The notes below the pieces were generated by a model, which saw only the letters and a list, made by a program, of their open reading frames with translations, searched no databases and was not told where the DNA came from. Below are positions 24,041 to 36,960 of a stretch of 64,000 bases of DNA, in pieces. Each line of letters begins with the position of its first letter. Position 1 is the first letter of the stretch. Position numbers and translations under genes: made by a program. The DNA is taken from contig NC_085138.1 in the NCBI RefSeq assembly GCF_035046485.1, forward strand, positions 24,150,800 through 24,214,799, given 5' to 3'. Origin of the DNA: Aedes albopictus. Lineage: Eukaryota > Arthropoda > Insecta > Diptera > Culicidae.

Positions 24041-26060
24041 CACCTTGAACGATTTTTATGGAAATCCATAGCCCAGTGCACACTACCATCACCTGGTGGA
24101 AAAGTTGCACGAATCACTGTGTTGTGCAATATCGTCAACAGAAGGCGCTAGCGTGAAACGTCAAACGCATAGAAAAACAATGCGCGCGCCTCTGGTTGTG
24201 AAAGCCACAACTATGAAAATTTAAAATGATCGTTTAAAGCATGGTCGATGGAAATTTCGCAAGTGTTACGACTGTACCAAACTGACTCCAAGCTCACACA
24301 AAATATTCGTTCTCGCTTGCAGAATGAAAGCTCAACCGAGAGCGTATTAGCAGGTTGGCATCTGAGCCGAAACAATAATAGAGTTGTGTTGGTTAAAAGT
24401 TGATTGAAGCTGCGATCTATCAAATATTTTTTTCTCACATAATCATCTCTCAATCATTTCTACCGATTGATCAACATTTTTTGTATTGTAATTTCCAAGT
24501 TTTCCCTAGTTCTTTATCTAAGGGTTTTAATTGTTTTCGTCACTATTGTTCGCAGTTTTCGTAGTTCTATACGGATCAGAATGTAACAATAGGAGAGAAT
24601 TGTTGAGGACTTCCATTGAAGACTTGCTTTTGGAACTACACTATAGACTCCCCATGTTTATTAGGAAAGTATGTTTATTTCATTGGAACTTGACTATTGA
24701 TACCAACAAATTTATTCGAAGATTTTAATTGTGAGATACCTTAGGCGTTAACGGCGCAAGATTGAGTACCATAAGTTTTAAAACTTCGATTTTTCTTGGT
24801 CATAACATGTCCACATAACAACAAGTGGTTTGCCATTTAATTGATTGAAAGGTTAGCCTTAAAATTTCCAATCATATGTTGCCCCTTCAAAGTATTTAGC
24901 GGTTTATGATTGATTAAACACACAGCTCTGTGACCTGCCGATCGATGCCGCCTACGTGTGGTGGTGGTGAAACCCACATTTTGAAATCATTTGCTTTGAC
25001 GTAAACACGTCGGGTGAATTATAATTCCAACGGCTTTTTAGAACAACTAGGTCTCCCCTCCGCACCAAAACCCGCTCGCACATAACTTATATCACCTCTA
25101 AATATAGTACCGCATAGTTTGACTGATAGCAATCTAGTTGGCATAGGCACCTCTAACCTGTACGACACGACGCAGCAGCTCGGTCGACATCTGTCGTGCC
25201 TCGTCATCGATCAAAGCTTGCACAGCACGACAAGACTCCACCGAAGCAATCGAGACTCAATTTGAGTTCCTCAGCACTTCCAACCGCTGTGCTGCTCTGG
25301 TCTCCTGCGATCAGATCCGAAACTCTTTAAATCCATAAAGTAATCACAAGTTTTCCCATCGCAGTAGTTCGCGGCTCGCTTATCATGCATGTGCGAAGGG
25401 AGCCTACTGCCTACTGCTATTCCACCGCCTACTTTAAATTATGGATGTATTATTCAACTTTGGCATCCTTCGCAGCGCATTTTTTCCCATCCATATGGCA
25501 CCAACGCAGCGCATCAACTCAAAAGGGCCCAACGTGCAGGCATGTGATGCATCATGGAAAAAAATATCTTCAGCTCACGCCAAAACCGGAGACGGCCTAC
25601 TGCCCTATACGAACAAGCTCGCTCGATCCCTTCATGTGTCCACAAACAGTTTCGCATTTCCTTATCAAAATAAAAGAAAAAAAAAATGGCGATGGATGGA
25701 TCCATTTTTGCAATCTCTTGCAAAGTGCTGCAATGAATAAAATATCAGCTTCGCGCAATAGAATCATTCGAGAAGAGTGTTACGCCGCCAACAGTATCTA
25801 ATAGTAGAGAATGAACCCCCTAACAAGGATTGGAATTTCAATAAAAAAGTATTGAGTCACTCCGTCATACGCGCGGAATGCCTGCCTGCTGCTACTGACA
25901 TTTGTGTTCGATTCCTTTCTGATGAAAATAGAAGGGATCGATACAAGATATTACACTGTATGATAACATGGTTCAAAAGGATGTTTGTGTTGTGAAAAGC
26001 TAATGAAATTTTTTGGAGATTTTCCTAAAATATCTTTTGATAGATTTTTTTACCTGTATA
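24041..26060. other. Unique DNA, no gene assigned
   Basis: This is about 2 kb without obvious repeats and GC-richer at 24900-25650. Frames of 99 and 138 codons overlap at 25385-25801 on the plus strand but show neither motifs nor codon periodicity by eye, and opposite-strand frames overlap them. Conserved non-coding or exonic content cannot be excluded. Confidence 0.4.
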
Positions 26061-26149
26061 ACGAGATTTCTAGCCCTGGGCTAGTTTATCTCGGGACCCG
26101 CATTTTGTGAGTATGTGGGATTCGATCCCAGGTCCTCGGCGTGATAGAT
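26061..26149 (-). mobile_element. Truncated tRNA-derived SINE (family of 46228-46378)
   Basis: On the minus strand it has GACCTGGGATCGAATCCCAC with a B-box-like core and the tail TAAACTAGCCCAGGGCTAGA. The head 5' to the B box is missing. Confidence 0.6.
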
Positions 26150-26800
26150 TCAGTAGAATTCCATGAAAAGATTCGAGCGAACCCCATTCAGAAGATTGGA
26201 ATATAATCCTGTCAGAGGGTTCGAATAGAATCTCTTAGAGAAGTCGAGTATGAATCTTTCAGGAGACTGGAGTAGAGTATCGTCAGTAGATTCGTGTGGA
26301 ATCCTAGACGTGATTGAAGTAGAAACCCGTCAGAAGAGTCGAGTAGAATCCGATCAGGAGGTTCTCTGTGAAGTAGAGTAGAATCCGTTTTGAAAAGATT
26401 CCGTTGGGGGTTTCAAGTTCAAACATCTCAGGAAGAATCCCTTCAGATAATTCGAGTAAAATCCGGTTCAGAGATTTAAGTTTAGAAGATTCGAGTGGAT
26501 TACCATCAGCACAAGTGGTGTTGGACTCTGTTAGGATATTTATGTGAATATTGTCAAGGGATTCATGCAGAATCTCGACCGGATTCGTGTATATAGAATG
26601 CCATCAGGGGAGTGCAGTAGAATATCGTCAATACTGCAGTAGGATCTCGTGAGAGGTTCATTAGGGAAAGCAAGTATAAATTCTTACAGAATATCAGCCA
26701 AAGTCAGAGCTTTGAGCAGAACCCCGAGAAGAATCTCGTCAGAGATTTGGAACTAAGTCCTGTGAAGAAACTTGAATAGGTTCTCATCAGATAAACACTA
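26150..26800 (+). repeat. Decayed tandem repeat of GAGTAGAATCC-type units
   Basis: Irregular units of about 45 bp (AGATTCGAGTAGAATCC, TCGTCAG). No gene. Confidence 0.6.
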
Positions 26801-27603
26801 TCAACATTGCAATTTCATATATCTCAGGATCCTGATTACCTGGAATTGAAATGTAATAAAATTTGTCTTCTCACTAGCATCATTCCAGAGAGGAATCTCC
26901 ACGGGATTCCAGAGAGAGAGTCTCCACGATATTCCGGCGGAATGTCCATGAGATTCTGAAGGGAATCTCCACGAGGTTGCAGTAGTAATCTCCACGAAAT
27001 TCCTGGTGAGGGCAAAGGGCATTTCCACCAGATTCCAGGGAAAAGCTCCACTTTTTATAAAATGCAGCAAATATTCTCAAATTTTGACTGCCAGTTCCTT
27101 TACTAGCTAGCTGTAATTGGTACAATTTTGGGCCTGATTGGTTAACTCAATTCGAAGTTAGCGCACCTCTAGGTATAGTTTTTTCTATTTGACTCTCGTT
27201 TTTCAATCTGCTTTGTCTCAGAATTAGGTGAACCGAAATAAATGAAGTTTTATACATTTTTGTCTAGTATACTGCCGTTCTATGCCCCATTGTCCCATGC
27301 TGTATGGAAATTCCTATAAACAACATGGGACAATTATACATAAACCATAGGCGTAGAACAACTTTACCAAAGAAACCAGCTTTCTAAGTAATCAGGATCC
27401 TGAGATATTCAAGTTATAGAATTTGCGTACTCACTAGCGCCGTCTAGTGGCAAAACCATGAAAGGAACGGCCTATCAACTGTAAATCCTTGAATTTCAAA
27501 ATACTTTGCCAGAGAAACTATCTTTCTAAACACTTTCATATGGTAAACTTAGAACACAAAGGCTATATTAAAAGATAAAACTAATGTAGATCTAGTTATA
27601 GTT
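26801..27603. repeat. Fragments of inverted-repeat elements
   Basis: ATCTCAGGATCCTGATTAC near 26820 is the inverse of GTAATCAGGATCCTGAGAT near 27388, with related flanks, which suggests ends of one rearranged element. 26880-27050 is a short satellite (TCTCCACGAGATTCC type). The 71-89-codon minus frames are its three overlapping translations. Confidence 0.45.
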
Positions 27604-27775
27604 TAGGGATGCCATACAGATTTTTGAGCATTCGTACAGATTTATTTTTATTTTTAAGCTTGAGGGGCCATTTTATTTTTGAATGGGCTATAGATTTTTC
27701 ACCAAAGTTTTGTATGAGACACAGATTTATAGAAAGAGTGATTTAGATTTTTCAAAAAATCATCTGGCATCCCTG
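27604..27775. mobile_element. hAT-type MITE, 172 bp
   Basis: The left end TAGGGATGCCATACAGATTT and the reversed right end CAGGGATGCCAGATGATTTT are imperfect inverted repeats. The flanks TTATAGTT and TTGTAGTT form an 8-bp target duplication with one change, as expected for hAT. Confidence 0.65.
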
Positions 27776-27796
27776 TTGTAGTTCTACACCAACAAC

Positions 27797-28084
27797 AAAG
27801 ACGTAAAACCACCGAAGAACCGACGTGACAGCTAGAACAAACAAATTCATATTTGTTCTCCGCGACGCCATGATGAAAAATAGTTGAACACTACCGCCAC
27901 CTCTATAATGGTTCGCGTTGGTTTACTAGCGTGATCCCAAACCCCCGTGTGTTTACATAGGATGAGGTTCGCGTCTGCGCTGTATTGACAGAAGGGTTCG
28001 CTCGTTTTGCTAGTCGACCGTTAAATTGAGGGGGACAGTTTTGAAACACCACTGTCACGTCGGTTTGTCGGTGGTAAAACTGTA
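27797..28084. mobile_element. MITE with about 31-bp inverted ends
   Basis: GTAAAACCACCGAAGAACCG / GTTTTACCACCGACAAACCG, both followed by ACGTGACAG, form the inverted ends. It is about 288 bp. The 65-codon minus frame is not supported. Confidence 0.6.
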
Positions 28085-28119
28085 GTAACAACCAATACAA
28101 AGTACTTTTTTTAGAGTTT

Positions 28120-28560
28120 TTCCGGCAGTTCTAATACAAAGTACTTTTCAGAAGACTGCAACCCTGATGATCTAAAGCTCTAGAGTAAGATAAAATTGAT
28201 CTAGATCAATTAAGACAGATCAAGATAAAAGCCGAAGACGTAAGAATGTAGTATCAACTAATCCGAAGCACTTTAGCAATGACTGCCTTCCAACAAGATG
28301 CATAGCATATCTAGAGCTCTGAGAGGTTTATCGAAAGATAAAAAACTGCCATATATCAGTTACAGTACAGCAGATCTCTACCTAAACCGAAGATGTAAAA
28401 TATAGCAACTAAAGCACTTTGTCGAAGACTGCAATCCTGTCGGATGCAGATTCTAGTGTTCTGGAGAGACATGCAAAAAGAAAAAAAATGTCTAGAGCCA
28501 ATCTAGATCAAAATCGAAGGCTTGTAAATGTGGTATCAATATATCCAAGACACTCCACGG
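28120..28560 (+). repeat. Tandem repeat of about 135 bp, three to four degenerate copies
   Basis: Units share CACTTTGTCGAAGACTGCAA, TCTAGAGCTCTGAGAG and ATCAAAATCGAAG-type blocks (near 28140, 28268, 28408). An 81-codon frame at 28419 overlaps its end and runs into the RTE leader; it is not supported. Confidence 0.65.
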
Positions 28561-28569
28561 CAAAGGCTG

Positions 28570-30285
28570 AGTATGCTGCGCAATTCAGATCCCATTGTGA
28601 TCCACTAGCCTCTGCCCAGCAACTCCTATCCCTACCTCCTCGCGGTACCGGCCGGAAACTATGAGCAACCTTAGGGAAGATCGGGTAACCAACCCCGGTG
28701 GGAACTTTGGTAGTAGGCTGACAGGGAAGGGGGGGTTTGCTTCGGCAAACCTGAGTGTCTGTTCTCCAGAAGGAGCGGCTCACAACAGAGTCTGATTCCC
28801 ATGTTATGGGCGGCTGATCTACGTCCGAGTGCCAGGGTAGCACTCTAAGCTCAACTGTGCACTATGGTCGTCCGGAAAGTAGGGGGTAGTGTCAGGCCCT
28901 ACGAGCCAGCCGTAAAAACCATTGTAATGGAAAATCAGCAACAGAATAATACGAACAGAGACCAACGGCAATGACCCCAGCGAACAAAAAGGACTTGCGA
29001 TTGGAAACTCGGTACGTGGAACTGCCGATCTCTTAACTTCATTGGGAGCACTCGCATACTCGCCGATCTACTGAAGGACCGCGGGTTCGGAATCGTAGCG
29101 CTGCAGGAGGTGTGTTGGACGGGATCAATGGTGCGAACGTTTAGAGATAATCATACCATCTACCAGAGTTGCGGCAACACACGTGAGCTGGGAACAGCTT
29201 TTATAGTGATGGGCGTCATGCAGAGGCGCGTGATCGGTTGGTAGCCGATCTACGAAAGAATGTGCAGGTTGAGGATCAAAGGCCGATTCTTCAACTTCAG
29301 CATAATAAACGTGCACAGCCCACACTCCGGAAGTACTGATGATGACACGCAGCTCGAACGCGAGTACGATCGCTGCCCAAGCCACGATGTCAAGATCATC
29401 ATAGGAGATTTGAACGCTCAGTAGGAGGAACTCAGACCGACGATTGGAAAGTTCAGCGCCCACCAGCAGACGAACGAAAACGGCATACGACTCACTGATT
29501 TCGCCGCCTTCAAAAATATGGCCATCCGTAGCACCTTTTTCCAACATAGCCTCCCTTATCGTTACACCTGGAGATCACCGCAGCAGACGGAATCTTAAAT
29601 CGACCACGTTCTGATTGACGGACGGCACTTCTCCGACATTATCGACGTCAGGGCCTATCGTGGCGCCAACATCGACTCCGACCACTATCTGGTTATGGTC
29701 AAACTGCGCCCAAATTTCTCCGTCATCAACAATGTACGGTACCGGCGACCGCCACGGTACAACCTAGAGCGACTGAAACAACCGGATGTCGCCTCAGCAT
29801 ACGCGTAGAATCTCGGGGCCGCATTGCCAGAAGAGGGCGTGCTCGATGAGGCCCCTCTAGAGGACTGCTGGAGTACAGTGAAAGCAGCCATCAACGACGC
29901 TGCCGAGAGCACTATCAGGTTCGGCGGTGTGCAGGAGAACGGTGTGTGGCGGAGAAGGATGAACCACGAGCTCGCTGCACTTTACGGCGAACCCAGCATC
30001 CAGAAGGTGGCCAAAGCCGGAAGGATACGTTGGGCAGGGCATGTTGCAAGAATGCCGGACAACAACCCTGCAAAGCTGGTGTTTGCAACGGATCCGGTTG
30101 GCACAAGAAGGCGTGGAGCGCAGAGAGCACGATGGGCGGACCAGGTGGAGCGTGACTTGGCGAGCATTGGGCGCGACCGAGGATGGAGAGCGGCAGCCAC
30201 AAACCGAGTATTGTGGCGTACTATTGTTGATTATTTCTTGTCTTAAAAATGTGATGTTGAACAAATAAATGTTTGTATGTATGGG
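28570..30285 (+). mobile_element. Internally deleted RTE-clade (JAM1-like) non-LTR retrotransposon
   Basis: The leader from about 28570 (CCTCGCGGTACCGG onward) precedes a single coding frame of endonuclease plus C-terminal tail. The 3' end is TGATGTTGAACAAATAAATG near 30270. The reverse-transcriptase domain is absent: the frame passes directly from after the endonuclease to the C-terminal segment near 29950. JAM1 is a known RTE-clade element of Aedes aegypti; the family assignment is by resemblance. Confidence 0.7.
28990..30246 (+). pseudogene. RTE protein: APE endonuclease joined to C-terminal domain, four nonsense codons
   Basis: One frame is kept over 1,257 bases. Apurinic-endonuclease landmarks appear in order: LGTWNCRSLN at the start, ALQEV, a SPHS segment, IGDLNAQ and SDHYLVMVK. 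The C-terminal part (RIRWAGHVARM, ARWADQVERDL) is typical of the end of RTE-type proteins. Stops fall at 29242 (TAG), 29422 (TAG), 29596 (TAA) and 29806 (TAG). About 500 residues of reverse transcriptase expected between the two parts are missing without a frameshift. Opposite-strand frames of 111-140 codons are shadows. Confidence 0.8.
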
Positions 30286-30587
30286 AGAAGGTGATCATAT
30301 GATGCATTATTGCATCGTTCCCCCACGGCAGACCAACGCGTCGTCTGCTCAAGTTCATGCGGATTTAGTAGTGTTTCTGGGAAATGGTTGCGTAGTGAAT
30401 GGTTCACGGTGGATGCCAGGCGAAAGATAATTGAGTTTTGGTTACTCCGAACATATAATGCGGCACAGTTCGCTGATTACATGACTTGTAGACTTGTAGG
30501 TGTTATTTGGTAGGTTGACACTTTGCTTTAAAGTAAATATAGTCTGCAGTTACTTTTTGGAGTTCGCAAAGGTCTCACTTTCTCTCT
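30286..30587. other. Unique DNA, no feature seen
   Basis: A 67-codon frame at 30310-30513 has no recognisable motif. Confidence 0.5.
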
Positions 30588-30860
30588 CCCTTCTTGGCGT
30601 AACGTCCTCATTGGGACAAAGCCTGCTTCTCAGCTTAGTGTTCTATGAGCACTCCACAGTTATTAACTGAGAGCTTCCTCTGCCAATGACCATTTTGCAT
30701 GTGTATATCGTGTGGCAGGCACGAAGATACTCTATGTCCAAGGAAGTCAAGGAAATTTCCTTTACGAAAAGATCCTGGACCGACCGAGAATCGAACCCGA
30801 CACCCTCAGCATGGTCATGCTGAATACCCGTGCGTTTACCGCCTCGGATATATGGGCCCA
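30588..30860 (-). mobile_element. Feilai: SINE of the Feilai family, near full length
   Basis: Same structure and orientation as the copy at 22441-22711, with few differences. B box GGTTCGATTC is intact; the A box reads TATCCGAGGCG, with one change. Transcription would start near 30860. Confidence 0.85.
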
Positions 30861-32100
30861 CTTTATTATATCTAATTCAGACTGCATTCGCATTTTTTTC
30901 AATCTCACTTGCAAGTGACACACAAAAAAAAACCTTCAAACATAGCCTCAGCATCCGATAATAAGTGACCATTTATCGGTGCGTGGCATAGAAATCATGA
31001 TTGTTCAACTGTCTCAGTTGAACTATTATGACCGGCTTAAGTTGACAACCAGACCGACTCCGGCATTAGTCTAAGTCGTGGCCACCCCTTATTAAGACCC
31101 ATTCAAAAAGGCAAATATGTAATTGCAATACTCATTACCCGGTGTTCCGTTCTGACAGCAGCTGACCACCTTTCAGCACCCTTCGGAAAGAACCCACACG
31201 GTGCGGTGATGGTGACAATATGCAGCAATTTACCCATGCAAGCAAGGTCTCCTGGCTGACTGACTGGCTGATTAGCTATGCATGCAAGGCACGTCGTTGA
31301 TCGTTTCTGTTACTCTGGCGCAACAAAATATGGCCCAGATCATAACGCAGCCGAATGAACCCAGAGCTCCATTGAAGGAAAAAAAAAGTTCAGTGCCAGA
31401 GGGCAGCTCTGCTGCGTTTCACATACATCGATCCGACCGGCCGGGGACAGATTTATGACCCTGAATCCACGTGGTACCTGGTCCATGGTCGTTTAAAAAG
31501 TGCACAATTGTGAACTTCGATCATGCGTGCGTGGACTGGACAGACAGCAACGTGAACGGGGGAACTAAAAGTACTCCGAAATGCATGCACATATTCTAAC
31601 ATATGGAAATTTGGATGAATTCTCTTGGGAAGCTAATGCTAATAAATTCCGTTTTGATGGCCGGTGGACACAATATGCTGAACATGTTTTTGTTGGTTTT
31701 TTCTACCACTACTGGTTGCACATCAAGTATCCAACATTTGAACTTCACTCCAATTTAGATTCGAACATTTCGTTTTACCACCAACAACAGTGCGTGCTGT
31801 ACACAACATCCACAATCAAAATGATTTAATCTCAACTCATCATAATCCAACACTTGCCCCAGGAGTGGCCCACGTGTGCCGTTCGCCATCTGCGTCCGTT
31901 TCATATCAAAAACCGATTATTGTAGCGCTTGACGATTGATGTTGCCGCTCGACACACACGTTGCCTCGTTGTCACGTGACTACTGTTGTTGAATGGCTGC
32001 GATGCGAAGGTAGGTGGCCATTACCCGAGCAATGGAGGATGACAACAGTTTTAATTCTGTGATTGAACGGAACAAGAGAACTGGGAATAATTACACTAAC
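30861..32100. other. Unique DNA, no gene assigned
   Basis: GC-richer and without repeats, in contrast to its surroundings. Contains several GCATGCATG-type palindromes (31277, 31580). The 82-codon frame at 31581 is not recognisable. It could be single-copy intergenic sequence or part of a long intron. Confidence 0.45.
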
Positions 32101-32181
32101 CACCCAATTTACGCTCAAACCGGAGGGAGCGTAAATTGGGGGAGCACTATTTGGGAATTAGTGCGTAAATCGGGGGAGTGT
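32101..32181. mobile_element. MITE fragment with CAATTTACGCTC hairpin
   Basis: CAATTTACGCTC and GAGCGTAAATTG form a perfect 12-bp inverted pair. The following GGGAGCACTATTTGGGAATT is shared with the copy at 46069-46191. Confidence 0.6.
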
Positions 32182-32346
32182 TTTTTTTTCAGTTTTATAA
32201 TTAGTTTTTGAAGATCAAAATCACAAAGTTCCCAACCTATGTAAGTTTATAAGTTACTAGCGGGCCCGGCAAACTTAGTCTTGCCGTCTTGTGGTGGTTT
32301 GACAACTGTTGAGCTCAAAATAGCACCGCACTCTAGATTGGTTTAA
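32182..32346. mobile_element. Left part of the transposon that hosts the piggyBac-like element
   Basis: ACTAGCGGGCCCGGCAAACT (about 32256) opens a dispersed repeat whose other part continues at 38259. The TTAA at 32343-32346 is the target site. Confidence 0.4.
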
Positions 32347-33659
32347 CCCGCAAACACCCGGGACGATCTACTTTTGGCAGAAATGCAATATCTTCTTTGT
32401 TTTAAAACATTTTACCCCGATTTTTTTTTTTATAGTCAAGGGGAATAGTTGTGCTATGAAATGCATGGTACCTCCCCCCTTTGCACCCTCCCCCCTTTTG
32501 CGGGGAGGCGAAAATACGTGGCTTTTTTGTATTTTTTTTATAAATTCTACATGTTTTTGCTCAAATTTCATCGTTTTGCTAATCATCAATAGTTTTCACT
32601 GGTCCTAGACATGCAAAGTATTACTACCCATCATAGTCTGTTGAAGTTTTGATCCCAGAGCTATTCTAAGGCCTCCAAAATACTCCGAAGTTTGTGACAC
32701 AAATGTAACATTCTCAACCAAATTTTATGCACGATGAATGATCACATAACATAGTCTACGGTACTCAAAAAGCCTCGGAGCACCCCTAGAAAATTCATGG
32801 TACATGACTTGGGTGATTTAGGTCATCCAAACTACTTTGGAATTCATTGTCTTAAGATCTGAAACATCTACCATCGTTTGTATTCACTCTGTTCAAGAAA
32901 TTTAGTCACGTTGATGTCCATTAGACCTCACTATGCTATGAGCAACTTGATATTGTGGTAGTTGTACATTCCGTGAAATACAAATGGCCTCCAATACACT
33001 TTGAAGTTTGGGTTATGATATCTACATACTGTATCATGCTTTAGTTGTGAAAAATATTCGTGGAATGTAGTCTATACTGATGATGGAACCTCAGTGCACA
33101 TCTATAATGCTTTTGGTACACTCATGGGATATTCCAGGCTTTCCAAACTATTCTGGAGTTAGGATCTTCAAGGCCTATAGGCTCTACACTTGTTTTCTTC
33201 CCTCTAACGGCATAATTCTTTCACGATTGTGTCTGTTGCACCTTATTATATTACGAGTATCTCTATTTGTTGTTATTTGGGTGTCTGCTGGCATACAAAT
33301 GGACCCAATTTATTTTGAAGTATGGGTCGCAATATCTGTAAAACTTGGGATATTTTTATTGTAGCGAACGCTCGCGGAATATGATCTACGCTACTCTTAG
33401 AACCACAAAGTACAATTCTGATAACTTAGCAACATTCACTTGGTGATCTAGGTCATCCAAACTGTTCTGGAGTTGAGACCTTCAAGCTCTACAAGCTCTA
33501 CTCTTGTATCTCTTTACTTTATCGATGTAATTCTTCCACGATTACCCCTGTTGTATATCATAATATGTTGAGTATTTCTTTGTGTTCCTTGTGCATCCAC
33601 TGACATACAAATGATCTTTATGGTATTTGGAAGAGTAGGAAATTACCCAAGAATTCCTC

Positions 33660-34205
33660 TTGGAGTTCCTCTGAAATTCCTACAGAAGTCCCTCAGAAGT
33701 TCATCGTGATGTTCTTCGAGAACATCAACGAGTTCCTAGCGAATGCCTCGGGACTTCCCGTGAAATTCATCAGGAGTTTCCCAGCAGTTTCTCGAAAATT
33801 TCATCAGGAGCTATGCTGGAATTCCTTCAGGAGTTCCTCAGGAATTACTTCAAGAACTTTTCTAAAAATCCTGCAGGAGTTCCTCGGGGATTCCTTCAGA
33901 AATTCCCCGAGGAATCCACGGGAGTCCCTCAAAGATGTCGCCAGGCATTCCCTAAAAACTTCTCAAGGAAATTTTCTCAAGAGTTCCTCCAAAAATTTCT
34001 CCTGGGATTCCTCCAGGAAGTTTTCCAGGAATTTTCCTCGGAATTTCTCCAGGGATTGTTCCAGCGATTTTTCTAGAAATTCTTCTAGAGATTCCTTAAA
34101 GGATTCCATCAGGAATACCTCCAGAGATTCCTTCGTGAATTCCTCCATGGACTCATCAAGGAATTCATTCAGGTATTCCTCCAGGAATTCCTATCCGCTC
34201 CTTCA
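33660..34205 (+). repeat. Decayed GGAATTCCTCCA satellite, left block of the piggyBac-like element
   Basis: Units of 12-15 bp around the palindrome GGAATTCC (TCCTCAGGAATT, TTCCTCCAGG). Gives the false 167-codon frame at 33706-34209. Its outer part pairs with 36700-36960. Confidence 0.85.
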
Positions 34206-34914
34206 GTAACACAAGTTTACAAAATAAAACCAAAGTCGTGAACTTCTGTCAACGACCAAAATTTTTGAAGTACAATTTAGTGCTGATTTCGAAACCGACC
34301 TTCAAAAAATTTAAAGTAGAACAGTTTTTGAGTTTTAGCTCAATATCGAGTTTTGTAACTTTTCAAAATATGTAATTTACAAAAATTCAAATATATTGCG
34401 TTTTGTTCAACCAATTTTAAATCTTTTTCCATAAATCAAAAGCTGAATACAATACTATTCGATCATCTGAATACAGGTTTTGCGTCAGATTGATGAAATT
34501 CAAGATATTGGCGAGTTTTAGGGACGATCTTCTTAAATTTTAGCAAAATTCCCAAAATTTTTTGAAGAAATGTATTTTTTTTAATAAGAAAAAACAACTT
34601 AAAAATTATTTCTCGACGTTTATTTGACATATCATATGTAGGCGAGTAACAGTAAAAATTTCAGCTCAATCGGAGCATTGATTACGGAGAATGAGATGTT
34701 TGAAGTGAGCGACTTTGCTTAAAAATAGAACAAAAATCGATTTCAAATCATCAACCTTGTATGGAAAGTCGAAAAAATTTCCGCTCTACTGTAATTTTTT
34801 TCCTTCGCGTTTTCGAACTCAGGGCATGATTCTACACCAAAAATTATCATCAGCTTACCGAGTTCAAAAATGCTGTAAACTAGTGTAATTCATCCAAGTT
34901 TTCCACCAACAACT
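34206..34914 (+). repeat. Dispersed repeat, most complete copy in the window
   Basis: About 0.7 kb lying within the satellite. Its reverse complement matches 18431-18539 and then 22172-22430, so this copy shows the uninterrupted order. Non-coding. Element class not determined. Confidence 0.75.
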
Positions 34915-36960
34915 AATCCAGGGATTTCTTCAGTATTTAAGGAATTCTTCCAGAAATTCTTCCAGAAATTCTTCCAGGGATTCCTCCAGAGTTTCCTCCA
35001 GAAATTTTTCCAGGGAATAGTTCAGGAATTTCTCCAGGGAATTTTTCGGGTTTCCCGGTTGATTTCTCCAGAAATTCCTCCAGGAATACCTCCAGGAATT
35101 TCTTTTGGAATAACTGCTGATTTATCTATGAATTCATCAAGAGATTCCTTTAGAAATTCCTCCACGGTGTCCTCCAGAAATACTTTTAGGAGTTCCTCCA
35201 CAAAATTATCCCAGTATACCTGCAGCAATTCCAACAGGGGTTCTTCCCGGAATTCCTCACAGGGATTACTCCTCAAAGTCTTTCAAGAATTCTATCAGTC
35301 ATTCCTCCAGGGATTCCTCCAGGAATTCTTCCTGGCTATTCTCCAGGATATATTTCCGAAATTCCTCCAGCAAATACTCCAGGAGTTCCTTCAAGAATTG
35401 CTTCAGGAATTACTACAGGAAATCATCTAGGAATTGTTCAGGGAAACACCTCAGGAATTGCTTCAAAAAATATTCTAGGAATTCCTCCAGGAATAAATGC
35501 AGGAATTCCTACAGGAATTGCTGTAGGAATTACTACAGGAATTTCTCCAGAAATTCCTTCAATTCCAATTCTCGCGGGAAAAACCTAACGTGAATTCAGA
35601 ACTACTCCATGAATTCTTACAGGAAATACTTCGTGAAATACTCCAGGAATTCCTTCAGAAAATAAAAATTGAAAAACCTAACTTCAAAATTTCCTCGCAG
35701 TTCAAGGAAATTGTTAAGAATTCCTCTAAGGATTTCCATGGGAAATTCTTTAAAAATTCCTTTACAAATTACTGTATGAATTCTTGCAGAAAGTACTTCA
35801 GGAATTCCTTTCAGGGTATTCTCCAGACATTTCTTCAAAAAATTCTTGAAGAAATTCCTGGAAGTATTCTTGTAGGAATTCTTGGAGGAATTCCTGAAAA
35901 AAATCTTCAAGGAATTCCTGAAGAAATTCCTAGAGAGATTCTTGGAGGATTTCTTGAAAGATTTCTTGGAGGTAATGCTGAAGGAATTCATGGGAAGGAA
36001 TTCTAGAAGCGATTGTTGGAGGAATTCTTGGTGGATGTCTTGGAGAAATTCCTGGACGAATTTTTGGAGGATTTCCCGAAGGAATTCTTGGAGGAATTCC
36101 TGGAGGTATTCCTGTAGGCATTTCAATAGGAATTTCTGAAGGTATTTATTGATAATCCCTGGAGGAATTTCCAGTGATATTTATTTAAAGGAATCTCTGG
36201 CAAAACTTTGGGACAGATTCTTGGAGGAACTTTGACATAAATATTGGAGAAAGTTCTTGGAGAAATTTTTATTAGAGTTCCTGTTGAACTTCTTAAAAGA
36301 ATTCCTGGAAAAAATCCTGGACGGATTTTCGAAGGAATATCTGGAGAAATTCCTTGAGGAATTTTTGGAGAATGTTTTGGAGGAATTCTTGAAATATTTC
36401 TTTGAGAAAAATTGAAGGAATTCTTGGAAGAAGTCTCGGAGAAGTTCTTGGAGAAATCCTTGCAATTATTCTCGGTAGAATCCCTGGAGTTGTCCCGGGA
36501 GTATTGTCTTGAGGAATTTCTGGAGGTTTCCTGAAGAATCTAGCAGGTATTCATTAAGGAATTTCTGAAAGATTTTTTAAATCAATTTTCGAAGAAAATT
36601 CTTGAAAAATCCCTGGAAGAATTTCAGGCGAAATTCCTGAAGGGATTATTGGCAGAAATCTTAGAGGGTTCTCTGGTAAAATTCTTAGGGAAGGTCCAGT
36701 AGGTGTTTTTGAAATTCTTGGCTTGGAGGGATTCTTGGAAGAATTCTAGGGGACTTCCGTGGAATCCTCGGGGAATTTTCGGAGGAATTTCTAAGGACCT
36801 TTCGGAGCAATTCCAGAATACCTCCTGATGAAATTTTCGAGAAACTGCTGGGAATCTCATGAAGAATTTCACGGGAAACTAAAAACTCGTAGAAGTATTC
36901 TTGGAGAACATCACGATGAACTTCTGAGGAATTTCCGAGGAGGAGTTCTTGGGTAATTTC
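34915..36960 (+). repeat. Decayed GGAATTCCTCCA satellite, right block
   Basis: Reads mainly AATTCCTCCAGG up to about 35850, then mainly GGAATTCTTGGAGG after that, so the orientation of the unit flips inside the block. Frames up to 169 codons on both strands are satellite translations. Confidence 0.85.

Noticed and set aside
25385..25801. 138-codon frame as a gene
   Set aside because: Competing frames on both strands, no motif, no start or splice signals that stand out.
29125..30264. Minus-strand frames of 95-140 codons
   Set aside because: Shadows of the RTE pseudogene, whose plus frame carries recognisable endonuclease motifs.
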